The notes: generated from the sequence alone by a model not told the origin. A stretch of 64,000 bases of DNA from Mycolicibacterium goodii (GCF_022370755.2 NZ_CP092364.2:3844001-3908000); one strand, 5' to 3'. Numbered from the stretch's first letter, positions 17,603 to 27,348 are shown. A program made the numbers and translations.

Positions 17603-18502
17603 TCATCCACGCGAGGCGGCCGTCGGGGGGTCGGTCGCCAACATCTCGCCGCGTAGTGGCTGACGCGCCGCAGCATCTCGTCGAGTTCGACCATTTCCCT
17701 CAGGCTGATGCAATCGACCGAAGTGGGTGACGATCCTGCGGACGATGTCGATGTGTCCTACTTCTGACGGGTGTACGCCATCTCCCAGCCAGTAGTCCGG
17801 GCACGGCGGCATACCGGTACGCAGACAGATCGCTTCGGGGTCGATGCTCTTGACGATGTTGACAACGCTGCTCAGATCCTCTGCCAACCAGTAGGAATCG
17901 GTGATCCGCTCGTGGCGTGGATGAGCTGGCGGAGGGGTGATCAGCGTTGTCCCCACGTGGGCTTCTACTTGGGCCATGGCTCGCAGCGCTGACAAATTGC
18001 GGTGCGTTTCCGCCATCGAGACACGCAAGACGCCAGAGGCGGCGCCGTGGCGGCAAGCGTCGTCGACCCCGAGCATGATAAGGATGTGGTCTGGCCGCTG
18101 CGATAAGAGCCCCGGCAGCGCCACGAGCGCTTCGGCTGTGGTGCATCCGATCGTGCAGTGATCGACGAGTTCGACATCAGGTCGTGCCGCAGCGAATACG
18201 TCGCTGAGCAGCGCGACCCAATCGACGGCAGCACCGCCCATGGAAGCGCCGAGCACGCCGACACGGCTTCCGCCGGGCAGACACAGCGCAGCCAGCGCTA
18301 CTCGGAAGTCACTGTCCGCCAGTAGTTCTTCGACAAGCCGTTCGCGCATTGATTCGCCTAGGCGTCCGAGTAGACGGTGGTGTGACCGGGCGGTATTGCG
18401 GTGGCACAGCGAGTCCACTGTGCTGGCGGTGGGACGCTGCGCATCGGTCCCGTCATCCCTCGCCGGACGCACAGCACGGGGGACGACAGGGCCGCCGGTC
18501 AT
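17603..18502 (-). CDS. SGNH/GDSL-type hydrolase
   Basis: A 299-residue protein with an SGNH-like core from about residue 78: VGVLGASMGG (block I, with GAS in place of GDS), LIMLGVDDA (block III, Asp where Asn is usual), and DGVHPSEVGH (Asp-x-x-His, block V). The Ser-Asp-His triad is present, the oxyanion-helping residues are altered, and the ester substrate is unknown. Its ATG overlaps the stop of the upstream alpha/beta hydrolase (ATGA), suggesting translational coupling. The N-terminal 70 residues are low in recognisable structure, so a later start is possible. Confidence 0.65.
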   Translation of the reverse strand: MTGGPVVPRAVRPARDDGTDAQRPTASTVDSLCHRNTARSHHRLLGRLGESMRERLVEELLADSDFRVALAALCLPGGSRVGVLGASMGGAAVDWVALLSDVFAAARPDVELVDHCTIGCTTAEALVALPGLLSQRPDHILIMLGVDDACRHGAASGVLRVSMAETHRNLSALRAMAQVEAHVGTTLITPPPAHPRHERITDSYWLAEDLSSVVNIVKSIDPEAICLRTGMPPCPDYWLGDGVHPSEVGHIDIVRRIVTHFGRLHQPEGNGRTRRDAAARQPLRGEMLATDPPTAASRG

Positions 18503-19380
18503 CGCTCGTTGACGTCAATACGGTTCAGGAAGCTCCGTATGTAGCCACTGATCTCGTCACCGTGCGTTTCCAACGCGAAGTGCCCCGCGTCGAGCAGGTG
18601 GATTTCGCCGTTCGGCAGATCCTTGCGGTACGCCTCGGCGCCTGCGGCCCCGAAGATTTCGTCGTTCTTACCCCAGGTGACCAGTAGCGGTGGTTGGTGG
18701 GTTCGGAAGTACTCCTGGAACTTGGGGTAGCCGTCCAGGTTGAATTGGTAGTCCCAGAACAGCTGGAGCTGGATGGCGTCATTTCCGTTGCGGTCCAGGC
18801 CGGCTTGATCGAGCAGCCATGCCTCCGGGGCGATGCGGTCGAGGCGGTCCGCGGGCACCCCATGGGTGTACTGCCACCGTGTCTTTTCGGCGGTCAGGTA
18901 CTGGCGCACGGCGTCTTCATTGGCGGCGCGGTCCTTCGCGTGAGCGAAGAGCACGTCCCAGAACGGGGTGAAGCCCTCCATGTAGGCATTGCCGCTTTGG
19001 CTGATGATGGCGGTGATGCGGTCGGGGCGGGTGCTGGCGATGCGCAAGCCGATCGGCGCGCCGTAGTCGTGGATGTAGATCGCGAAGCGCTGCAGCCCGA
19101 GGTGGTCGATCAGTTTCTCCGTGATCTCCGTCAGTCGGTCGAAGCTGTAGGTGAATTGGTTCACCGACGGCATCGATGAGCGACCGAAGCCGATGTGATC
19201 GGGGGCGACCAGATGAAACTCGTCAGACAGCGAGGTGATCAGGTTGCGGAACATGTGCGAGCTGGACGGAAAGCCGTGCAGTAGAAGGACTGTCGGGTTA
19301 TCGGGGTCGCCGGCTTCGCGGTAGAAGACCTCGAGTCCATCGATGGTCACGGTGTGATAGCGGGTACTGAACGGGTTCAC
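18499..19380 (-). CDS. Alpha/beta hydrolase with Asp nucleophile (haloalkane dehalogenase / epoxide hydrolase type)
   Basis: A 293-residue hydrolase: LLLHGFPSSSHMFRNL (oxyanion HGFP), nucleophile elbow IHDYGAPIG with Asp in place of Ser, and a late AGHFALE base His. Asp nucleophiles in this context mark dehalogenases and epoxide hydrolases, which form an alkyl-enzyme ester. GTG start with AAGG six bases upstream. First gene of the operon with the SGNH hydrolase and the RclA-like flavoprotein. Confidence 0.85.
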   Translation of the reverse strand: MNPFSTRYHTVTIDGLEVFYREAGDPDNPTVLLLHGFPSSSHMFRNLITSLSDEFHLVAPDHIGFGRSSMPSVNQFTYSFDRLTEITEKLIDHLGLQRFAIYIHDYGAPIGLRIASTRPDRITAIISQSGNAYMEGFTPFWDVLFAHAKDRAANEDAVRQYLTAEKTRWQYTHGVPADRLDRIAPEAWLLDQAGLDRNGNDAIQLQLFWDYQFNLDGYPKFQEYFRTHQPPLLVTWGKNDEIFGAAGAEAYRKDLPNGEIHLLDAGHFALETHGDEISGYIRSFLNRIDVNER

Positions 19381-19908
19381 AGGGCGCCTTCTTAGAGGTT
19401 GACAACTGATCCGCTCAAGACTGCTCCGCCGCGGTCAGGCAGAACAACACGGAAAACCCCATCGCAGCCATCGCCCACGCCGATCAGACAGCGCCCGGCA
19501 CAACGCACGCGGTGCGCCGGTCACAGCAGTCAGGATGCATGCGGCACACAGGATGACTGAGTGGTTGTGGCCACGTTACGTGGAATTGATCGTCAAACTC
19601 CATGACAGCGATCGCAGACTGCGTCTTTATCACGACCGCGTTCGCGTACATCCTCACAGGACGCTGCGTGAGGACCGGCGGTTCACAGGTGCCGGTGACA
19701 CGACTCCGCACCGCGGTCGGCGGTCAACACGGGAGCCACGTATCGACTGAAGGAGTTCGGCGATGCCCGATTCGCGACCGCCCTGTCCGCCGTGCCGCCT
19801 GCAGAAAGCCACCCGCAGAGCACAATTCGCCGAGGACACGTGCGAACAACGGAGGTGCCCTCGCCAGTTCAGATCGATGGCCTGCGCTGGCCGAGCGATT
19901 GAACGGAC
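19381..19908. other. Intergenic stretch, no supported gene
   Basis: Separates the leftward hydrolase operon from the rightward membrane protein; it must hold both promoters. No recognisable coding segment was found. Confidence 0.45.
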
Positions 19909-21174
19909 GTGGACTTCACGCGATGTTTCGCCGTGGTGACCCACCCGACTGCGGACCCCAATGGCGCCGCATCCGCCCTGCCAAGCCCACGACCGCGATC
20001 TCGGCCGGCGATCCTGTGGTCGAGCGCCGCGGTGATCGTCGGTCTGGCGATGGTGTTGCTGATCGGCCTTGACTTTCTGCAGGCCTCGATGGCGACAGCA
20101 TTCTCTGGGGCTGCGACCTGGGGTGGCGACTACACGGATGTCGGGGCCTTCCTTCTGTGGACAATCGGCGACACGACCGAGCCGGGCTTCGCTCACGCGG
20201 CACTGGCCGGCACCCTCATGCTGCTCGGTGGGTACGCGGCGCACTGCGGTTGCGTGCAAGGGAGGCGCTGGGCCGGGTTCCCCGTCGCGTCCGGCACCGG
20301 ATTGTTCCCTTGGGTGCTGAGCAGCGCATCTTTGGGGTTGGTGTTCAGTAACCTGGCGTGGGGCTGGACCATCGCTGCGTCCGGAATGTGGCAGCCCACT
20401 TTCGTCCCATTCGCCTCGGTGCCAGCTGCGGTGGTGCTCATCTACGGTGGCAGTACGCCGGTGTTGCTCACCGGTGTCGCACTCGGCGCAAGCCTGACCA
20501 CACCGATCGCACTTGCAGTGGTGAATTTCGGCTGTCGTCCGTTGGGACTGCCCAACGTCATCGGTGCCACCACGGGGATGTGGGTTAGTGCGCTCATCGC
20601 CTTCGCGCTGTGTCGTCATCTTCCGTGGATGCCCGTACGGCTGATCGCCGTGCCCCGCTGCCATTCGAGGTCACCACGCACATTCCGAGACACTGCGCCG
20701 CACGGGCCGAGGTGGTTGGCTCGGCGAATACTGGCCGATTTCACCGAGGCGCAGTTCATCGGAAACGAATGGGCGGGCGCTGCACTCCTTTTGGGCACCG
20801 TGCTTTCTTTTGTCTTATCCCCCGCACTGGCTAGCGGTGCTGGAGAACTGCTACCGCGGCTGCTGGCCGCGCAGATCATGACCTCTGCGCTCTCGGTAAC
20901 GCTGTGGCACCGACAGTGGGCCAAGTACGGCTGGTACCCTAGCTTCGTCCCGGTGGTCTCCATCGCTCCGGCAACCGTCCTCATGTGCGGCGGCTCGCTG
21001 CAGTCCATCGTGGTCGGCGCGGTCCTCGGCGCATTGGTCGGACCGCCGCTGGCAGCAGCGATCGCCCGTCGACTGCCCGCAGACTTCCATCCGTTCATCG
21101 GCAACGTCGTTGCGATGACCACTGGTACGACACTGGTCGCGACGGTATTGACTATGGGGCGATGCCTCATTTGA
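19909..21174 (+). CDS. Polytopic membrane protein with two repeated halves, unknown function
   Basis: A 421-residue hydrophobic protein with roughly nine to ten membrane segments starting about residue 35. The two halves are related: WQPTFVPFASVPAAVVLIYGG in the first aligns with YPSFVPVVSIAPATVLMCGG in the second, both followed by a GxxLGA helix, a Pro, and then a P-x-x-(I/G)-G segment ending in a Met-rich helix. This points to an internal duplication as in many secondary transporters, but I do not recognise the family. A GTG start is assumed; the N-terminus is uncertain. Confidence 0.6.
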   Translation: MDFTRCFAVVTHPTADPNGAASALPSPRPRSRPAILWSSAAVIVGLAMVLLIGLDFLQASMATAFSGAATWGGDYTDVGAFLLWTIGDTTEPGFAHAALAGTLMLLGGYAAHCGCVQGRRWAGFPVASGTGLFPWVLSSASLGLVFSNLAWGWTIAASGMWQPTFVPFASVPAAVVLIYGGSTPVLLTGVALGASLTTPIALAVVNFGCRPLGLPNVIGATTGMWVSALIAFALCRHLPWMPVRLIAVPRCHSRSPRTFRDTAPHGPRWLARRILADFTEAQFIGNEWAGAALLLGTVLSFVLSPALASGAGELLPRLLAAQIMTSALSVTLWHRQWAKYGWYPSFVPVVSIAPATVLMCGGSLQSIVVGAVLGALVGPPLAAAIARRLPADFHPFIGNVVAMTTGTTLVATVLTMGRCLI

Positions 21175-21330
21175 GCCTGTTTCGGTCGAGCACATGGCCC
21201 ACCAGGACACTGGGCCGGGGCGGACGGCTCGACGGTCGGTGGCCAGCGAGAATGACCGGCACCGGGTCCTTGCCGATGTCGAGAAGTTCGAGTTCCTCGA
21301 TGACACCGCCGCGCCGGTGTCGCCGATCGG

Positions 21331-21792
21331 GTGGTGACCGCGACGGGCCTGGCTCGCCTGCTGCGCGGTTCCTGGCTCGGGCATCCGGTGCATCCGCTGG
21401 TGGTCACCGTGCCGACGGGGCGTGGACCACGTCGGTGCTGTTCGACGCCGTCTTCGACGACCAGGCCGCGGCACACCGACTGGGCCTTGCCGCCGCCCCT
21501 CGGACCATGCCCGGCGGGTTGGGCCGACTTTGCGCTGCTGAACCGGCGGCAACAGCGGGTGGGCCTGGTGCACGCGGGGTCGAATGCCGTGACGGCACCG
21601 GAGCCGACGGCGTCGCTGTTCGCGCTGACCTATCGCGCCTACCGCGCCGAGAAGCTCCGCGCCGCGCGCCGCTACTCAGTGCTCGGGTTGCTGGCGATGG
21701 GCGTGGGCGGCGCGCTCGGCGGACATCTGTACTACGCCCGGGGCGCAGGCGTGTTCCGCTGGCAGTCGATGCGCACGCTCACCGCCGCCTGA
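21331..21792 (+). pseudogene. Frameshifted DUF2231 membrane protein gene
   Basis: Pieces of a mycobacterial DUF2231-type protein lie in different frames: GSWLGHPVHPLVVTVPTG (frame of 21331), then WTTSVLFDAVFDD in another frame (about 21423-21460), then back to the first frame with GWADFALLNRRQQRVGLVHAG and LGGHLYYARGAG. At least two indels, near 21415 and 21510, break the gene. True decay or sequencing error cannot be told apart. Confidence 0.65.
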
Positions 21793-21793
21793 A

Positions 21794-23542
21794 TTACAGG
21801 TCCAGCGTGATCGGCTCGATGGGGGATGCGCAGCAGATCAGCACGTTGCCCTCGGCGGGCGGTTCCAGCGGTTCGGGGTCGTAGCGCACCGACCCGGACA
21901 GCAGCGCCGTCTCGCAGTTGTGGCAGACCCCGGTTCGGCATGACCACCGCGTCGGAACGTCGCAGGCCTCGGCGAGTTCGAGCAGACTGAGCCGTCCCGC
22001 CTCCCACGGCACCGCCAGTCCGCTGCGGACGAATTGCACCTCCGGCCCACTGCCCGGTTCCCCGGTGGGCTGATGGGGCGCCACCGAGGTGGCGGCGATG
22101 CCGGGGGTGAGGGCGGGCCCGGCGCCGAAGATCTCGGTGTGCACCCGCTCCGGGGCCAGGCCGTGCGCCAGCAGCGCCGTCTCCATCTCCTTCATGAAAA
22201 CCTGGGGGCCGCAAACGTAGGCGGTGGCCTCGCGCGGCACAGCCAGCGTTTCGAGGGCCGCGGCCGAGAGTCGGCCCTGTGCGGTGTAGTCCACTCCGGC
22301 CCGGTCCGACGCGGCGGGTCGACTATAGAAGATATGACAGTTGCCGTGCGGCAATGCTTTCAGGGCACCGAGCGCTTCGGCGGCGAACGGGTGCTCAGCT
22401 CCGTCGCGGGCGCCGTGCAGCCACCAGACGGGCCGGTCGGAGGTGGTGGCGGCCAGCGCGTTGAGCATCGAGAGCACCGGTGTCACCCCCACCCCGGCGG
22501 AGACGAGCACCACCGGGGATTCGTTGTCAGCGAGCCAGAAGGTGCCCCGCGGCGCGGCGACATCCAGCGCGTCGCCGGGGCGCAGCCGCGTGTGCAGGTA
22601 TTCGCTTGCCGCACCGTGCTGCTCGCGTTTGACGCCGATGCGATAGACCGGGCTGCCCGGCGCGTTGCACAGCGAGTAGCTGCGCACCAGTGCCGGCGCC
22701 CCGTCTTGCAAGGGCAGCCGCACCGCGACCGATTGGCCGGCACGCCACGTCGGCAGTGGCGCACCGGCCGGGTCGGCGAGCACCATCGAGCGCACCGAAC
22801 GGCTCTCCTCGAGTGCGTCCCGCACGATCAACGAGCGGAACCCGGCCCACGCCGGCGGAGGGCTCGCCGCCGCCAAACCCGGATTTCCCGTCCCCCCGGC
22901 GTCCTGCTCGGCCAGGGCCCGCAGCGACCCCTGCCATCCCGGACTCAGCGCCGGGATGCGCAACGCACGAGCCAATCCGTCGCGCGGATGGCCCGGAAGG
23001 TAGAGCAGCGCGTCGATCTCGGCGACCGTCACGCGTTCGGGTCCGTCGGCGATCTTGACGATCTCGTGGCCCGCTTCCACGTCGCCCTCGGCGATCACCC
23101 GGCAGTAGAACCCCGGCCTGCGGTGCGCGACTAGCAGCGCTGCCATCCGCGGCTCTCCGATCCGCATCCCGGCGCGGTAACACGTCACTCTGGGCTGCGT
23201 CACTTCGAGCACCGCGCCGCCCACGCGGTAGCGGTCCCCGATGCACACCTCGTCGTCGGGCAATCCCTCGACGGTCAGGTTCTCGCCCAGCAGACCGGGC
23301 GTGAGGTCGTCGCGACCGAACTCGCGCGCCCAGTGCCGATAGGAATCCATCTGATAGACCAGCACCGCGCGGTTCTCGCCCCCGTGCCCGCCGAGGTCGC
23401 CCTGCCCGTCGCCGTCGATGTTCAACCGGCGCACCCGGCGGGGCCCGGCGACGGGCTCTTTCCAAGCCCCGGTGAAGACGGTGCGGCCGTGCCACGAGAC
23501 GTCGCGGGGCAGACCGACATTGACGGACACCAGAGTGGCCAT
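21794..23542 (-). CDS. MOSC domain - ferredoxin reductase - [2Fe-2S] ferredoxin fusion protein
   Basis: A 582-residue three-part protein. Residues about 1-215 form a MOSC (molybdenum cofactor sulfurase C-terminal) domain with DGQGDLGGHGGENRAVLVY and the conserved Cys in PRVTCYRAG. Then comes an FMN/FAD and NAD(P) reductase module (VRSYSLCN, LVSAGVGVTPVLSML, YVCGPQVF). The C-terminus is a plant-type ferredoxin with CRTGVCHNCETALL and a late Cys. Fusions of this kind are seen in actinobacteria and resemble YiiM-type systems for reducing hydroxylated compounds; the substrate is unknown. ATG 23542 has AGG at good spacing. Confidence 0.85.
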   Translation of the reverse strand: MATLVSVNVGLPRDVSWHGRTVFTGAWKEPVAGPRRVRRLNIDGDGQGDLGGHGGENRAVLVYQMDSYRHWAREFGRDDLTPGLLGENLTVEGLPDDEVCIGDRYRVGGAVLEVTQPRVTCYRAGMRIGEPRMAALLVAHRRPGFYCRVIAEGDVEAGHEIVKIADGPERVTVAEIDALLYLPGHPRDGLARALRIPALSPGWQGSLRALAEQDAGGTGNPGLAAASPPPAWAGFRSLIVRDALEESRSVRSMVLADPAGAPLPTWRAGQSVAVRLPLQDGAPALVRSYSLCNAPGSPVYRIGVKREQHGAASEYLHTRLRPGDALDVAAPRGTFWLADNESPVVLVSAGVGVTPVLSMLNALAATTSDRPVWWLHGARDGAEHPFAAEALGALKALPHGNCHIFYSRPAASDRAGVDYTAQGRLSAAALETLAVPREATAYVCGPQVFMKEMETALLAHGLAPERVHTEIFGAGPALTPGIAATSVAPHQPTGEPGSGPEVQFVRSGLAVPWEAGRLSLLELAEACDVPTRWSCRTGVCHNCETALLSGSVRYDPEPLEPPAEGNVLICCASPIEPITLDL

Positions 23543-23714
23543 TCGGTCATCCTGCCTCAGATCCTTCGGGACTGTCGATCCGCATGACCGGCCCGACCCC
23601 GGGTATGTGGGCCCGCATGACAGCGCAGCAGTCGACCACCGCGTCGACATCGACGCTGAGCGGGACAAGAACTCCGAACGCGCCGAAAACGAAGCCGAGC
23701 AGGGACCGGCGCGC

Positions 23715-24480
23715 AACGATCCCGACGCAGTGCCGATCAGTGAGGCCATCGAAGAGTTTCACCGACGCGGCGACTTGAGTGTCGGCATCCCCGCGCACCG
23801 GTCCGGTTTCGGTGACACCGATCCGGTAGCCGCCAGATGGGTCGGTGCCGACGCGTTCCGGTCCGACACCGGAATGAACAACGGGGTAGAGACCCGACAC
23901 CAGTCGTGGCAGGTGGAGCCCACCGCGATACAGCTGTTCGCCGACGAGGTGGGTGCCGACGAGACGCTCTTCTCGACGAATGGGAACCCGAAACGTTCAC
24001 GTCGCCATGCTCGCGACGGTTCGCCCTGGCGAAACCTTGGTGATGGCTCGCAACGGGCACAAATCTGCGTTCTCGGGTCTGGTGCTGTCCGGCGCGATGC
24101 CGGTCTACGTGGATCCCGAGTACGACGAGCGGTGGGAGGTCACGCACGGTGTCGGTCCGGCCCGCATCAGGCGGGTTCTCGAAGACCACCCCGAGGCAGT
24201 CGCCTCGATGGTGTTCACCCCCACCTATTACGGCGTCGGCGCCGACGTGCGGGCGCTGGCCGAGGCCGCACACGCCCACGGTGTCCCGCTGATCACCGAC
24301 GACGCCTGGGGCCTCGATTTCAGCTTTCAGTAGTCGCCTGCCGGCGTCGGCGATCGAGTCGGGAGCCGACCTCTGCATCGGCAGCGTGCACAAGTCGCTC
24401 AACGGGTTGGCGCAGATCTCGGTGATGAGCAGACAGGGTGACCTCGTCGACGAAGGTAACGCCGCAGGGCGCAGTGAGTT
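23715..24480 (+). pseudogene. Broken Orn/Lys/Arg decarboxylase (PLP fold-type I) gene
   Basis: Successive frames encode AIEEFHRRGDLSVGIPAH and MNNGVETRHQSWQVEPTA (to about 23980), then NVHVAMLATVRPGETLVMARNG, FTPTYYGVGADVRALA and ITDDAWGLDFSF (to 24330), then SGADLCIGSVHKSLNGLAQIS with the PLP lysine (to about 24440). Two frameshifts, and the C-terminal half is missing. The order and motifs follow Orn/Lys/Arg decarboxylases of the short actinobacterial type. Confidence 0.7.
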
Positions 24481-24699
24481 CCACCATCGCCGACACGATC
24501 GCACCCGGACCGGTAGAGGAGTGCTGGTGTCAGCGCGCCCGAGCGAGCACACCGTACACAGGGCCGCCTGCGCACATCCGAGGTGACTGCGCCATCGCTG
24601 CCACCGCACGTGGCGTCCCTACCCGGTTGTGTCGTTGGAACGGCTGCGGCGGCGGTCTTTTCGACTGAGACCAACAGCCTGGCTGAGTCTCGGTCCACC

Positions 24700-25269
24700 T
24701 CACGACTCGGACGACGACCCAGCGCTGCCGGGGCTGAACCCTCGCATGATCGTGTCCAGGTGGCGTTCCCAGCGCTGCCTGCCGCGGTGCGCCGGGTCGA
24801 TCCGCTCGGATTGAACGACCCCGCGAAGTGCCCACACGGCGATGGTGATGTCGTCCGGTGTCAGGTCGGCGCGCATCGCCCCGGCGGTCTGTGCCCGAGT
24901 GAGGAGTCCGGCTGACCGGCGGCGCAGTTCCGCCACCAGGTCGCGGGGGGCGAGGTCGCCCCAGACCGGGGCCGACAGCCCCGACTTCTCCGCCAGTTCG
25001 ACCCCGACGGTCCGCAGAAAAAGCTCCACACCGTCTTCCGCGGATGCCTGCTCGGCGATCTCGGCGACATCGATGAGGCGCTGGAAGAACGCCGCGAGGA
25101 CCTCCCGGACCAGAGCGTCCTTGTTGGCGAACCGGCGGTACAGCGTGGCCGGACCCACCCCGGCGGCCGCCGCAACGTCGTCGAGTGTCGCATTTGGTCC
25201 CCGTTCGGCGAAGACCTCTTCGGCCGCGGCGACCAGCTTCTCGCGGTTGTTCGTGGCATCACGGCGCAC
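24700..25269 (-). CDS. TetR family transcriptional regulator
   Basis: A 189-residue TetR regulator with ATLDDVAAAAGVGPATLYRRFANKDAL as its DNA-binding segment. GTG 25269 is preferred because GGAGG sits seven bases upstream; earlier in-frame starts lack that. Divergent from the SDR at 25463 with a short palindrome between them, so it most likely represses that gene and itself. Confidence 0.85.
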   Translation of the reverse strand: MRRDATNNREKLVAAAEEVFAERGPNATLDDVAAAAGVGPATLYRRFANKDALVREVLAAFFQRLIDVAEIAEQASAEDGVELFLRTVGVELAEKSGLSAPVWGDLAPRDLVAELRRRSAGLLTRAQTAGAMRADLTPDDITIAVWALRGVVQSERIDPAHRGRQRWERHLDTIMRGFSPGSAGSSSES

Positions 25270-25327
25270 ATGCACCCCTCCCTGACTGGGCACGCACGGG
25301 AATAGTTTGTGCGCCAACCCGTTCCAC

Positions 25328-25340
25328 ACTATATGATAGT
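25328..25340. promoter_or_regulatory. Candidate TetR operator
   Basis: ACTAT-ATG-ATAGT is a perfect inverted repeat in the gap between the TetR gene and the divergent SDR. Confidence 0.5.
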
Positions 25341-25462
25341 TTCACTCTCAGTTATGGTCCCATCGGCCGACCCGCAGGGCAACATCTTCTGTTCTCTTGA
25401 CGGGACGCCTAAGGCTGCAACCCATCGCGTGAACACCTATCCGCAGATAAGGAGAGAACGAC

Positions 25463-26317
25463 ATGAGCAAGGTCTGGTTCATCACGGGATCGTCACGGGG
25501 ATTCGGTCGCGCGCTCGTGCGCGCCGCACTCGATGCTGGTGACACCGTCGCCGCCACCGCCCGACGCCCCGAGCAACTCGACGATCTGGTCGCCGAGTAC
25601 GGGGAGCGCATCTTCGCGTTGCCGTTGGACGTCACCGACGCCGCTGCTGTGGCATCAGCCGTCGATGCCGCCCGAGACCGCTTCGGACGCATCGACGTCG
25701 TGGTCAACAACGCCGGCTACGCCAATGTCGCACCCATCGAAACCGGCGACGAGGCCGACTTCCGCGCGCAGTTCGAGACCAACTTCTGGGGTGTCTACCA
25801 CGTCTCGAAAGCCGCCATCCCGGTTCTGCGCGCCCAGGGCGGCGGATTGATCATCCAATTCTCTTCGATGGGCGGCCGGGTCGGCGGATCCGCCGGCATC
25901 GCCTCTTATCAGGCGGCCAAGTTCGCCCTCGACGGGTTCTCCAGGGTGCTGCAGACCGAGACCGCGCCGTTCGGGATCAGAGTGCTCGTGGTGGAGCCTA
26001 GTGGCTTCGCCACGGACTGGGCCGGCTCGTCGATGCAGATCGCCGACGTCCCCGAAGTTTACGCCGAGACGGTTGGGGCGATGAATGAGCGGCGCCGCTC
26101 GGAGGCGATCACCGCGGGCGACCCCGCGCGCGCGGCCGCGATCCTGGTCGGGCTGTCCCGCCGTGACGACCTGCCGTATCACCTGCCGCTGGGTGTAAAC
26201 GCCGTAGAGGGGTCGATCCGTCAGGACGAGTTCCTGCTCGCAGAAGACCGCAAGTGGGCGGAAGTCGGCCGGTCCGCGGATTTCTCGCAGCCCTACCCGG
26301 TCGACTACCCTGCCTGA
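25463..26317 (+). CDS. SDR family oxidoreductase (classical)
   Basis: A 284-residue short-chain dehydrogenase: nucleotide loop TGSSRGFGR, NNAGYAN, catalytic Ser in FSSMGGR, YQAAK for YxxxK, and a C-terminal EPSGFATDW segment as in the mycobacterial group that acts on ketosteroid- or retinol-like substrates. The RBS AAGGAGAG is strong. Regulated probably by the divergent TetR. Substrate unknown. Confidence 0.85.
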   Translation: MSKVWFITGSSRGFGRALVRAALDAGDTVAATARRPEQLDDLVAEYGERIFALPLDVTDAAAVASAVDAARDRFGRIDVVVNNAGYANVAPIETGDEADFRAQFETNFWGVYHVSKAAIPVLRAQGGGLIIQFSSMGGRVGGSAGIASYQAAKFALDGFSRVLQTETAPFGIRVLVVEPSGFATDWAGSSMQIADVPEVYAETVGAMNERRRSEAITAGDPARAAAILVGLSRRDDLPYHLPLGVNAVEGSIRQDEFLLAEDRKWAEVGRSADFSQPYPVDYPA

Positions 26318-26514
26318 CCGGCCGGCCCCGGCTCAACCGTCACACGGATGTCGAGCCGGGTGCGTATGGTTTCGGCGGTATCTCCTGGCGCAGAAGAAGA
26401 GTGACCGTAGCCTCAACTCCATCCTCGCGATGGAACACGCCGTCTGTGTCGACCGTCGTGGTGCGCGTCGTTGCCCACCACGACGTTCAGCGGCCACACA
26501 CTTGAGCTGCTACT

Positions 26515-26524
26515 GTGTATACAC
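26515..26524. promoter_or_regulatory. Candidate GntR operator GTGTATACAC
   Basis: A perfect 10-bp palindrome 55 bp before the GntR start; GTATAC-centred sites are usual for this regulator class. The wider sequence TGTGTATACACTAT resembles TGTGTATACTCTTT in the Rieske operon control region (59783-59801, minus strand). Confidence 0.5.
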
Positions 26525-26579
26525 TATCACTCGTTCGCCGGACCGCTTGCGGCGAGGGCTCGTTCGAAGGAGTCGATCC

Positions 26580-27329
26580 ATGCCCGTTCGCGTTGACGCA
26601 GCGCTCGACGATCTGGCGATTCCCGCCCTCGACAACCCCCGAGAGACCAGCTCGCAGTTGCACACCCACTTGCGTCGCCTCATCAACGACGGCGCGATCG
26701 CGCCGGGTACCGAACTCAACCAGGCCGACCTGGCCCGCCGCTTCAACGTCAGTCGCATTCCGATGCGCGAAGCGTTCCGCATGCTGCAGCAGGAAGGGTT
26801 GATCGACGTTCAGCTCAATCAGCGTGCGGTCGTTCGGGCTTTGGACGCCGGTGAAGTCGATCAACTCTACGGCGTGAGGATCTCACTGGAAGCACTCGGC
26901 GCACGGATCACGGCGGGTCGGTTGACCGACACGGAGGTCGCAGAGGCGAAGGAGTGCCTTCGGCGGATGCGTAGAACCAAGCGCGCAGCGGACATGACCG
27001 AATGGGTCACGGCGCACAGGCGGTTCCACACTCTGTGTACCGCGCGAGCCGGCGCACCGTTAGCGGGAATCATCCTGTCCTATTCTGAACGCACCGAACG
27101 ATACGTGCGTTTCGGTCAGCAGGCGCACGCGGACGCTTTCGCCGTCGCAGAGGCCGAACACGAGCAGATACTTGGATCGCTGGTCGCCGGTGAGGCGGAC
27201 ACAGCAGGTGCGCTGATGGCGCGCCATCTCGCGCACACCGCCACAACCGTGTTGGCTGATCTCGACGACGGGTTCGAGGCACTCACGGTGGCGGAGTCAC
27301 TGCAGATGTGCGCTGGCGGCTCCGTCTAG
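26580..27329 (+). CDS. GntR family regulator, FCD (FadR-C) domain
   Basis: A 249-residue regulator: an N-terminal winged helix-turn-helix (TELNQADLARRFNVSRIPMREAFRML) and an all-helical FCD ligand domain with candidate metal histidines (RFH near residue 150, EHEQI, ARHLAH). ATG 26580 has AAGGAG at the right distance. It has no obvious partner operon next to it; the palindrome in front suggests autoregulation. Confidence 0.85.
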   Translation: MPVRVDAALDDLAIPALDNPRETSSQLHTHLRRLINDGAIAPGTELNQADLARRFNVSRIPMREAFRMLQQEGLIDVQLNQRAVVRALDAGEVDQLYGVRISLEALGARITAGRLTDTEVAEAKECLRRMRRTKRAADMTEWVTAHRRFHTLCTARAGAPLAGIILSYSERTERYVRFGQQAHADAFAVAEAEHEQILGSLVAGEADTAGALMARHLAHTATTVLADLDDGFEALTVAESLQMCAGGSV

Positions 27330-27348
27330 GCCCCGCGACCTACCTAGC

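Noticed and set aside
22034..23134. Plus-strand open frame of 366 codons opposite the MOSC fusion gene
   Set aside because: Antisense to an intact three-domain protein; no recognised motif or ribosome site.
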